Origin: an uncultured Taibaiella sp.
GTDB lineage: Bacteria > Bacteroidota > Bacteroidia > Chitinophagales > Chitinophagaceae
Length of the DNA stretch: 5,053 nucleotides
Direction: 5' to 3'
Assembly (NCBI GenBank): GCA_937871155.1
Contig: CALMXV010000360.1
Coordinates: forward strand, 1-5,053
The notes below the pieces were generated by a model. The model did no database searches. It saw only the letters and a program-made list of their open reading frames with translations, and was not told the DNA's origin. Positions 1 through 5,053 of the stretch are shown in pieces. The translations under genes were made by a program, and so were the position numbers. Position 1 is the first letter of the stretch. Every line of letters begins with the position of its first letter.

Positions 1-310
1 GAAAAAGATGATTTTAGCAACTTTATTAGTTGCCTTGTTTATGGGGCTTTCAGAATATGCTGGAGCTCATCCTCGCCACCGCCAACGCAATCAAGTACAT
101 CGTATCAAAGAAGGGGTTAGAAACGGTGAAATTACTCGCCATGAAGCACGCCATTTAAAGAAAGAACAAAGACATATCGCCAGCATGAAACGTAATGCAC
201 GTGCTGACGGCCATGTATCGCCTAGAGAAAGAGCAAGAATTGCTAGAGCAGAACATCGTGCTAGTAAGAATATATTTTATGCGAAGCACAATAGACACCA
301 ACGTTATTAA
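1..310 (+). CDS. Small basic His/Arg-rich exported protein, hypothetical (5' end cut by window edge)
   Basis: The first ATG inside the window is at 8, giving 100 residues. In the same frame, bases 1-7 read (nn)g-aaa-aag, which fits a start ATG ending at base 1 and an N-terminus MKKMILATLL. I therefore think the true start is two bases outside the window. Numbering from the ATG at 8, residues 1-20 form a signal peptide: a hydrophobic core, then AGA followed by H21, a good signal peptidase I site. The mature 80 residues contain about 17 Arg, 10 His and 6 Lys against 7 acidic residues, with no Cys. Two similar segments occur at about 36-57 and 64-85, each with G-x-[IV]-[TS]-x-x-E followed by a charged helix. 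The end, SKNIFYAKHN, resembles small uncharacterised secreted proteins that I recall from Bacteroidota and other bacteria. The function is unknown; a periplasmic or secreted location is inferred. A terminator follows closely, so it is probably the last or only gene of its transcript. Confidence 0.75.
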   Translation, partial: KKMILATLLVALFMGLSEYAGAHPRHRQRNQVHRIKEGVRNGEITRHEARHLKKEQRHIASMKRNARADGHVSPRERARIARAEHRASKNIFYAKHNRHQRY

Positions 311-335
311 AGAGAACAACAAGTATCACTATGAT

Positions 336-375
336 AAAAGAGATTTGCGTAACTGCTTATCTCTTTTTTTGTTTT
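336..375 (+). terminator. Intrinsic terminator after the small exported protein gene
   Basis: The 9-base arm AAAAGAGAT (336-344) pairs perfectly with ATCTCTTTT (359-367) around a 14-base loop. The loop can add a short GCG/TGC pairing. The 3' arm runs straight into a T-rich tract (TTT-G-TTTT, 368-375). It begins 26 bases after the stop codon. The stem is AT-rich and so not very strong, but position and U-tract are right for Rho-independent termination. Confidence 0.65.
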
Positions 376-447
376 GTATTTTATGCATTAGAACAAATAA
401 AAATTTTGATTGCCTTTCATTTGTTATAAAAATAATCAGTCTAAAAT

Positions 448-478
448 ATTGGTTTCCTCAGCTATAGTTTTTATATTG
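448..478 (+). promoter_or_regulatory. Possible Bacteroidota-type promoter of the T9SS surface protein gene
   Basis: The phylum's consensus is TTG or TTTG, 17-23 bases, then TAnnTTTG. The best fit upstream of the large gene is ATTG at 448-451, a 20-base spacer, then TATATTG at 472-478, which lacks one T of the -7 element. A second partial -7 match, TAGTTTTT at 465-472, has no -33 partner at the right distance. If the first choice is correct, transcription starts only a few bases before the ATG at 491. The match is imperfect and the region is AT-rich, so this is tentative. The rest of 376-447 shows nothing I can assign. Confidence 0.25.
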
Positions 479-479
479 T

Positions 480-484
480 AAGGA
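480..484 (+). promoter_or_regulatory. Possible ribosome binding site AAGGA supporting the start at 491
   Basis: AAGGA lies six bases before the ATG at 491 and eighteen before the in-frame ATG at 503 (Met5). This favours 491. Bacteroidota often do not depend on Shine-Dalgarno pairing, so the evidence is weak, and both starts give a working signal peptide. Confidence 0.35.
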
Positions 485-490
485 ACTAAA

Positions 491-3400
491 ATGTTTAACC
501 TTATGAAGAAAGCAATTTTTACTTTATCGGTTTTATTACTTTGTTGGGCAGGGATGAGGGCTGTAGCACAATCAGTCGTTATTAACGCAAATCCTGGAAC
601 TAGTGGGAATATTGCGATGGGTACTCTTGCTCATAATGCTACAGAAGGCATCTATACAGAAACCGAAATTGGAGCAGGAAACTTTACTACTATAGGTACT
701 GCTATTACTCACTATGCAGTAGCTTTAAGTACGCTAGGAACGAACACTACATTTAACAATGTAAACATTTACATGAAAGATGTCCCTTTAACAACTACAT
801 CTTTTACATCTGGTACCTATAATAATTCAGGGTTTACCTTAGTATTTAGTGGCAGCATCACCTTTACAAGCGCATCCTTGGGTGGAGCATGGACAGAAGT
901 AGCACTAACAACTCCTTTTGTACGTACCGCAGGGAATAACCTTCACATATTAGTAACCCGTACAGATGGTCAAACACATCCGGGCTTTGTATTTAGTAGT
1001 GCTAATGGTAATAATACGAGTAGTACCCTTACTACTTCGAGGAGGTATAATGGTTCTACCGCTCCTACAGGAACCACTTCAATGGGTGCATCAGCCTTTA
1101 GGCCTGCTATACGTTTAAGTCACAAATATGCTAATGATATGAGTGTGGATGCTATTTACTCTTTAGGAAAATTACCTTATCCAAATGGAGCTACCCAACC
1201 GATATCTGCTAGTATTTCCAATACAGGAACTAATGCAATGAATAATGTGATGATTTATTTGACCATCTCTGGTGCAAATACTTTTGTTGACTCTCAAAGC
1301 ATCTCCTCATTGGTATCAGGTGCAGATACTGTCATAAATTTTTCTACTGTTACTTATACAACTTTAGGTACCAATACGCTCACTGTTACATTGCCCCCTG
1401 ATGATGATACCTTGAATAATATGAAATCACTACCGCAAATACTTAATGCGAATACTTGGTCATATGCTTACGGGCCCATTGCATTAGGAGGGGTTGGTTT
1501 TACAGGTAATACAGGGAATTTTGTGGCTAAGTTTAATACCAATGCTGTGACTTATATTTCACAAGTCACGGTCAATTTTACATCAGGAGGGAATCAATAT
1601 AAAATCGGAATTTGGGATGCAGCAGGTACGAATGGAACACCCGGAAACTTAATATGGGAATCTGCTCAGCTTACCAGTGTTTTAGGAGTTAACGTTCTTC
1701 CTGTATCTCCGGCAGCATTAGTGAATATCGGTGATTTTTATGTTGGAGTTCGGCAAACAGGAACTACAAATGTTGGATTTGCTTATCAATCTGAATCACC
1801 TATACGAGCAAATACCTTTTACTTTTCTTCACCAGTTACAAGCACTACGTGGAATGACTTTGCCCCTAATAATCCCTTCCGTTTTATGATTGAACCCAAA
1901 CTCATTCTTCCCGTAGATATAAGTTTAAGTAATATTAAGTCTGCTAGTGTTAGTAATATATCCTGTTCTTCTAGCCCACATAGTGTCACAGCGTTATTAA
2001 CTAATACCGGTGCTAATAATATTAGTATTGGTACCGCAAAGGTTACTTATAAAATGACTGGTGCCAACAGCTTTACAGATACCCTATTAAACACTAAACT
2101 TTTAATGACTGGAGATACTGAATTAGTAACCTTTAGTAATATCTCAATGCCGAATGTTGGAATGAGCTTCGATACGATGTATGTTGAACTTTTTGGGGAT
2201 GGAGAACAAGAAAACGATACACAAAGGAATGATCAAACAATTCTACCAACCTATACTTCTTTACCTATTACTGAATCTTATGAGGATACAACATACAAAA
2301 TCGGTCAATATTTAAAATTGTCCGGAAACGGTGTGTGGGCTATTCAGCAAAGCACTCCACTGTATCTTAATATTACACCTCATAGTGGGAATAAGTTTGT
2401 ATTTTTTGATAGTTATACATATCCTTCTGGAGATGTTTGTAGATTGTATAGTTCTTGTATAACATTACCACCTGCTGCTACAAACTTGTGCAACGAATCA
2501 TCCTTAGGTTTTTGGATGACACAAGACAATTCTTGGTCTGCAAATTTAGATAGCCTGTATGTAAGTGTAAGCAATGATGGAGGCGCTACTTGGAATCGAT
2601 TTGCGAATGGTTATGGAAGATATAATGCTAGTTTCACAACTCCGGGATGGACGAAAATAAAAATTGATTTATCTACCTATGCAGGCCAAACCATTCAAAT
2701 AGGCTTTGAAGCTGTAAGTAAAAACGGGAATAGTATAGGTGTAGATGATATAATGATTGGTAGCAATGCGCTTAATGAAGTCTTTTTAGCTTCTACTGCA
2801 TCAAATAATAATCCATTAATTGCAACTTGTGATGATAATGGATGGACCTATTATGGCGATCCTTTTATACCGAATGCCAATCTTTTTGCTATCCAATGGG
2901 ACCCTAATAACAACAATATAAATGCTGCGGCTAAACTAGCGGCACAACCTTATTTGGTAGTAGATACAGGAGCATTTAGCGTTAGCAACCCTTCATTGCA
3001 GACAGCAACCTTTACTTCAAAACGCTATTGGAATGTAAACCTTGGTACGGCTACTTTAAGTGGGCCAGTAAATGTTCGTTACTTCTATGACTCTTCAGAA
3101 ATTGCTCAAGTTATGAATCGAGCTAATGCTTTTGTAGGGACTTATGGTGGAAGTTTAGAAGTGCCAACATGGTTTAAAACTATTTCTGGAAGCTTCATGA
3201 ACGATACTTCTGATATGAATGAAAACGGTGTATATAATGCCATGCCACTTACTAATGTTAATACTACGAACCTTCGTGTAAATGGATTTCCTTATGCACA
3301 GTTTAATGGAATTACAAGTTTTAGCGGTGGCTCATTTGCAGCAGGTGTTGGGTTAAATTCACCGTTGCCTTTGTCGTTAATAGATATAAATGTTAGAAAT

Positions 3401-3907
3401 CTTGGAGCTAAAAATCAATTGAATTGGTCAATAGCCAATAATGAATTAGCTGCAAAATTTGAAATAGAAAGAAGTACAGACGGCGAACATTTTTATTTAC
3501 TAGGAACTGTGGCACCTACCTCTAATCTACAGCATCAAGCCTATTCCTACTACGACCAACAACCATTCAATGGTGTCAATTACTATAGAGTAAAATTGAT
3601 GGAAAAAGCTGGAACTACTACTTATAGTAAAGTAGTAAGTGCAACAAATGCTTCCACTATCAAAATTGCTATCTATCCAAATCCGGTAAAAGAAGAGATG
3701 AACCTACAAGTAGTTACCTCATCTGATACTAAGGCAGAAGTACTAATAACCGACCTAACCGGAAAAGTATTATACACTACTTCATTACAATTAGCAAAAG
3801 GCAGCAATAATTCAAAAATTAAACTTGTGAATGTAAGCCGTGGTACTTATTTCATCAAAGTAATTACGGAAAATGAAATTTTCACACAGAAATTTGATGT
3901 ACAGTAG
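491..3907 (+). CDS. Secreted multidomain surface protein with T9SS type A C-terminal sorting domain
   Basis: This is a 1138-residue exported protein with no recognisable catalytic motif; an adhesin or matrix-like surface role is inferred. Residues 1-26 are a signal peptide (KK, hydrophobic core, AVA before Q27). Then come a beta-sandwich (about 28-212, ending RPAIRLS), a CARDB-like Ig domain (about 215-318), a second beta-sandwich (about 320-473, ending FRFMIEP), and a second CARDB-like domain (about 475-585). Next is a MAM-like jelly roll (about 590-757, from ESYEDT to GVDDIMIG), a module containing CDDNGWTYYG at 780-789 and FNGITSFSGG at 938-947, and an FN3-like domain (about 959-1055, with FEIERSTDG and YYRVKL). 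The type A sorting domain (about 1060-1138) starts at IYPNPV, includes RGTYFIKV and ends in KFDVQ. Such domains direct export through the T9SS, usually with removal of the domain. The start at 491 has AAGGA six bases upstream; Met5 (503) would also give a good signal peptide. It is flanked by terminators and appears monocistronic. Confidence 0.93.
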   Translation: MFNLMKKAIFTLSVLLLCWAGMRAVAQSVVINANPGTSGNIAMGTLAHNATEGIYTETEIGAGNFTTIGTAITHYAVALSTLGTNTTFNNVNIYMKDVPLTTTSFTSGTYNNSGFTLVFSGSITFTSASLGGAWTEVALTTPFVRTAGNNLHILVTRTDGQTHPGFVFSSANGNNTSSTLTTSRRYNGSTAPTGTTSMGASAFRPAIRLSHKYANDMSVDAIYSLGKLPYPNGATQPISASISNTGTNAMNNVMIYLTISGANTFVDSQSISSLVSGADTVINFSTVTYTTLGTNTLTVTLPPDDDTLNNMKSLPQILNANTWSYAYGPIALGGVGFTGNTGNFVAKFNTNAVTYISQVTVNFTSGGNQYKIGIWDAAGTNGTPGNLIWESAQLTSVLGVNVLPVSPAALVNIGDFYVGVRQTGTTNVGFAYQSESPIRANTFYFSSPVTSTTWNDFAPNNPFRFMIEPKLILPVDISLSNIKSASVSNISCSSSPHSVTALLTNTGANNISIGTAKVTYKMTGANSFTDTLLNTKLLMTGDTELVTFSNISMPNVGMSFDTMYVELFGDGEQENDTQRNDQTILPTYTSLPITESYEDTTYKIGQYLKLSGNGVWAIQQSTPLYLNITPHSGNKFVFFDSYTYPSGDVCRLYSSCITLPPAATNLCNESSLGFWMTQDNSWSANLDSLYVSVSNDGGATWNRFANGYGRYNASFTTPGWTKIKIDLSTYAGQTIQIGFEAVSKNGNSIGVDDIMIGSNALNEVFLASTASNNNPLIATCDDNGWTYYGDPFIPNANLFAIQWDPNNNNINAAAKLAAQPYLVVDTGAFSVSNPSLQTATFTSKRYWNVNLGTATLSGPVNVRYFYDSSEIAQVMNRANAFVGTYGGSLEVPTWFKTISGSFMNDTSDMNENGVYNAMPLTNVNTTNLRVNGFPYAQFNGITSFSGGSFAAGVGLNSPLPLSLIDINVRNLGAKNQLNWSIANNELAAKFEIERSTDGEHFYLLGTVAPTSNLQHQAYSYYDQQPFNGVNYYRVKLMEKAGTTTYSKVVSATNASTIKIAIYPNPVKEEMNLQVVTSSDTKAEVLITDLTGKVLYTTSLQLAKGSNNSKIKLVNVSRGTYFIKVITENEIFTQKFDVQ

Positions 3908-3928
3908 AAGTTAGGAAATAATAGAAAT

Positions 3929-3965
3929 AACAAAGGGCAGTTTGAATGATAAACTGCCCTTTGTT
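3929..3965. terminator. Strong bidirectional terminator between convergent genes
   Basis: AACAAAGGGCAGTTT (3929-3943) and AAACTGCCCTTTGTT (3951-3965) form a perfect 15-bp stem around the 7-base loop GAATGAT. It starts 21 bases after the stop of the T9SS protein gene and lies 28 bases beyond the stop of the peroxiredoxin gene, which reads towards it. On the plus strand the 3' arm ends in TTTGTTT. On the minus strand the hairpin is followed by a U-rich stretch (ATTTCTATTATTT). One hairpin can therefore end both transcripts. Confidence 0.88.
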
Positions 3966-3993
3966 TATGAAATAAATCAATGTAAAGACGGAA

Positions 3994-4632
3994 TTAATTT
4001 TTGCTATGTTCCAAGTAGCTTGCTATACCTTCAGCGGTTGCTTTCAAAGCTTCCTTGCCCTTGCTCCAGTTTGCAGGACATACCTCCCCATTTTCTTCGT
4101 GGAAGTTTAATGCATCTACCATACGTAAAGCCTCGTCAACACTACGGCCTAATGGTAAATCATTAATCACTTGATGACGAATGATGCCATTTTTATCAAT
4201 TAAGAAAAGTCCGCGGAATGCAACCGGATTCCCTTCAAATACTACATGGTTTGCTTCATTAGTTTTGTATTCACCAGCTAATACGCCATAGTTCCAAGCA
4301 ATCATTTTGCTAAGGTCAGCTACAATAGGATAGGTAACTCCCTTGATGCCTCCTTTATTCAATTCAGTATTTAACCAAGCCCAATGAGAATATTTTGAAT
4401 CAACAGAGCAAGCTACAACTACAGTGTCTCTTTTTTCAAACTCGGCTAATTGTTCTTGAAACGCTATCAATTCAGTAGGACAAACAAATGTGAAATCTAA
4501 AGGATAGAAAAAGAAAATTACGTTTTTCTTTCCTACATATTGCTCCAATGAAAATCCTTCTACAAATTCAAATCCGTTTACTACTGCTTCTTCCGAAAAA
4601 TGGGGTGCTTTTTTGCCAATTAAGTTAATCAT
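3994..4632 (-). CDS. Typical 2-Cys peroxiredoxin (Prx1/AhpC class)
   Basis: A 212-residue cytoplasmic thiol peroxidase that reduces hydrogen peroxide and organic hydroperoxides. The active-site pattern P44-x3-T48-x2-C51 lies in FTFVCPTE, so C51 is the peroxidatic cysteine. The resolving cysteine is C185 in GEVCPANW, and the conserved active-site arginine is R140 in FRGLFLID. VNDLPLGRS-like sequence (NDLPLGRSVDEALR, 157-170) is typical of the Prx1 group. It has no signal peptide. Compared with human Prx1 from memory, there are about 13 extra residues between YGVL (115-118) and FRGLF (139-143), a feature I know from Bacteroidota homologues. The hyperoxidation-related GGLG and YF motifs appear as GGIK (94-97) and YL (206-207). 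The gene stands alone, convergent to the T9SS protein gene and divergent from glycyl-tRNA synthetase. The electron donor (AhpF or thioredoxin) is not encoded nearby. Another extra cysteine, C75, lies in VVACSVDS, a common position. Identification is secure; the name ahpC or tsaA would be a matter of convention. Confidence 0.96.
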   Translation of the reverse strand: MINLIGKKAPHFSEEAVVNGFEFVEGFSLEQYVGKKNVIFFFYPLDFTFVCPTELIAFQEQLAEFEKRDTVVVACSVDSKYSHWAWLNTELNKGGIKGVTYPIVADLSKMIAWNYGVLAGEYKTNEANHVVFEGNPVAFRGLFLIDKNGIIRHQVINDLPLGRSVDEALRMVDALNFHEENGEVCPANWSKGKEALKATAEGIASYLEHSKN

Positions 4633-4674
4633 GTGTATCGCTTTTTAAATTAGTTACTACTTTTTTTGTTGGCA

Positions 4675-4707
4675 CAAAGGTACTCGCTTACTAAGATAGC
4701 ACTCACA
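4675..4707 (-). promoter_or_regulatory. Bacteroidota-type promoter of the peroxiredoxin gene
   Basis: On the minus strand, TACCTTTG (4682 down to 4675) is a full match to the -7 element TAnnTTTG. TGTG (4707 down to 4704) lies 21 bases upstream and matches the -33 TTTG at three of four bases. The predicted transcription start is near 4670, giving a leader of roughly 38 bases before the ATG at 4632. That leader holds a poly-A run but no clear Shine-Dalgarno sequence. Confidence 0.6.
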
Positions 4708-4720
4708 TTTTTAGTATAGC
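4691..4720. repeat. Imperfect direct repeat across the peroxiredoxin -33 region
   Basis: CTAAGATAGC (4691-4700) and TTAGTATAGC (4711-4720) agree at seven of ten positions, and both end in ATAGC. Their spacing is exactly 20 bases, about two helical turns, and the pair brackets the -33 element of the peroxiredoxin promoter. This is the geometry of an operator or activator site, but the DNA is AT-rich and chance is possible. Confidence 0.3.
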
Positions 4721-4779
4721 TTTTTTTTATAAGGATGTAGTAGATGAATGGTGAAATGAACCTAAATCATTTTAAGGGA

Positions 4780-4828
4780 CTGTTTATTCAATTCGTTTTT
4801 TTGAATGATAGATACAATAAATAAACAG
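4780..4828. repeat. Inverted repeat upstream of glycyl-tRNA synthetase
   Basis: CTGTTTATT (4780-4788) is perfectly complementary to AATAAACAG (4820-4828). An inner pairing, ATTCAA (4786-4791) with TTGAAT (4801-4806), shares three bases with the outer arm, so the two pairings partly exclude each other. The repeat ends just before the putative -33 of the GlyRS promoter. It has no U-tract on the plus strand, so it does not look like a terminator. It could be an operator or a folded end of an upstream transcript. Confidence 0.4.
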
Positions 4829-4831
4829 GAA

Positions 4832-4865
4832 TTGAGGGGTTATCAGCACTAATCAATTATTTTTG
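4832..4865 (+). promoter_or_regulatory. glyQS: Bacteroidota-type promoter of glycyl-tRNA synthetase
   Basis: TATTTTTG (4858-4865) matches TAnnTTTG at every defined base. The nearest -33 candidate is TTG at 4832-4834, with a 23-base spacer, the upper end of the usual range. The -7 element ends only eight bases before the ATG at 4874, so transcription would start at about 4869-4873 and the message would be leaderless or nearly so. No Shine-Dalgarno sequence is present (GCCGCCGTT precedes the ATG). Confidence 0.5.
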
Positions 4866-4873
4866 CCGCCGTT

Positions 4874-5053
4874 ATGGCAAATGAAAATACGTTACAGCAA
4901 ATTATTTCACACTGCAAAGAATATGGTTTTATATTTCAGAGCAGTGAAATATATGATGGCTTAAGTGCTGTGTACGACTATGGTCAGTATGGTACAGAGC
5001 TGAAAAAAAACATCCGTGAATATTGGTGGAAAAGCATGACTCAAATGCATGAA
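4874..5053 (+). CDS. glyQS: Glycyl-tRNA synthetase, single-chain class II type (N-terminal 60 residues; 3' partial)
   Basis: The frame opens at ATG 4874 and stays open to the window end, giving 60 residues that begin MANENTLQQI. The sequence GFIFQSSEIYDGLSAVYDYG (18-37), followed by ELKKNIREYWW (42-52), is the characteristic N-terminus of the homodimeric bacterial/eukaryotic type of glycine-tRNA ligase, which charges tRNA-Gly with glycine using ATP. Most family members read YDYGP; here it is YDYGQ, a variant I know from Bacteroidota. The start is well supported: family members begin about 15-20 residues before GF-x-FQSSEIY, and the next ATG, at 4881, is out of frame. Full family length is roughly 450-520 residues, so most of the enzyme, including motifs 2 and 3, lies beyond the window. 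It is divergent from the peroxiredoxin gene, with 241 bases between starts. Confidence 0.93.
   Translation, partial: MANENTLQQIISHCKEYGFIFQSSEIYDGLSAVYDYGQYGTELKKNIREYWWKSMTQMHE

Noticed and set aside
442..452. TAAAATATTG as the -7 element of the large gene, with TTTG at 420-423 as -33
   Set aside because: The -7 part departs from TAnnTTTG at key positions when aligned with an acceptable spacer; the candidate at 472-478 fits somewhat better.
195..467. Plus-strand open frame of 90 codons overlapping the end of the small exported protein gene
   Set aside because: It lies in another frame of the first gene for its first part and then runs through the terminator and AT-rich intergenic DNA. Its product is low-complexity with no recognisable domain or signal.
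533..553. LLLC in the signal peptide of the large protein as a lipoprotein signal
   Set aside because: The residue before C18 is Leu rather than Gly, Ala or Ser, the cysteine lies within the hydrophobic core, and AVA before Q27 is a good ordinary signal peptidase I site.
3942..4166. Plus-strand open frame of 74 codons starting inside the terminator loop region
   Set aside because: It is antisense to the peroxiredoxin C-terminus, which is certain by homology. It starts within the hairpin and shows no family features.
4754..4772. AAATGA/TCATTT small hairpin in the divergent region
   Set aside because: Six AT-rich base pairs with a seven-base loop are expected by chance in DNA of this composition, and no U-tract follows.
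4633..4873. T-box riboswitch or other tRNA-sensing leader for glycyl-tRNA synthetase
   Set aside because: There is no T-box sequence, specifier stem or terminator/antiterminator pair, and the likely promoter lies too close to the ATG to leave room for a leader.
1..5053. CRISPR array, insertion sequence, tRNA/rRNA gene or defence cassette
   Set aside because: I saw no regularly spaced repeats, transposase-like frames, terminal repeats or structured RNA genes on either strand; the gene content is ordinary chromosomal.

Overview
The window looks like chromosomal DNA from a Bacteroidota bacterium. Four things support this. The large central gene ends in a type IX secretion (T9SS) type A sorting domain, a system found in that phylum. 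Two promoter-like sites match the phylum's TAnnTTTG -7 element. The peroxiredoxin carries a loop insertion that I know from Bacteroidota homologues. The glycyl-tRNA synthetase start has the YDYGQ variant of a sequence that usually reads YDYGP. The DNA is visibly AT-rich throughout. The order or genus cannot be fixed from this window; Chitinophagales-like or Sphingobacteriales-like lineages are plausible.

Layout, left to right. (1) Positions 1-310 hold the nearly complete gene of a small, very basic, His/Arg-rich exported protein; its real start codon is probably cut by the window edge. A terminator hairpin follows at 336-375. (2) Positions 491-3907 encode a 1138-residue secreted multidomain surface protein: signal peptide, two rounds of beta-sandwich plus CARDB-like domain, a MAM-like jelly roll, a conserved module around a CDDNGWTYYG motif, an FN3-like domain and the T9SS sorting domain. 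(3) A 15-bp perfect hairpin at 3929-3965 separates this gene from the convergent one and can serve both strands. (4) Positions 3994-4632, minus strand, encode a typical 2-Cys peroxiredoxin of the Prx1/AhpC class. (5) A 241-bp divergent intergenic region (4633-4873) holds a promoter for each flanking gene, a direct repeat and an inverted repeat. (6) Positions 4874-5053 are the first 60 codons of glycyl-tRNA synthetase, running off the window.

The genes do not form an operon. Each appears to be its own transcription unit: two plus-strand units separated by a terminator, then a convergent peroxiredoxin unit, then a divergent housekeeping gene. The surface protein probably passes the Sec system and then the T9SS, and is attached to or released from the cell surface. 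The peroxiredoxin is a cytoplasmic peroxide-detoxifying enzyme. GlyRS charges tRNA-Gly. I see no mobile element, CRISPR array, tRNA, rRNA or defence system, and no convincing undescribed multigene system. The less explained items are the small basic exported protein with its internal repeat, the duplicated domain architecture of the T9SS protein, and the regulatory content of the peroxiredoxin/GlyRS divergent region.
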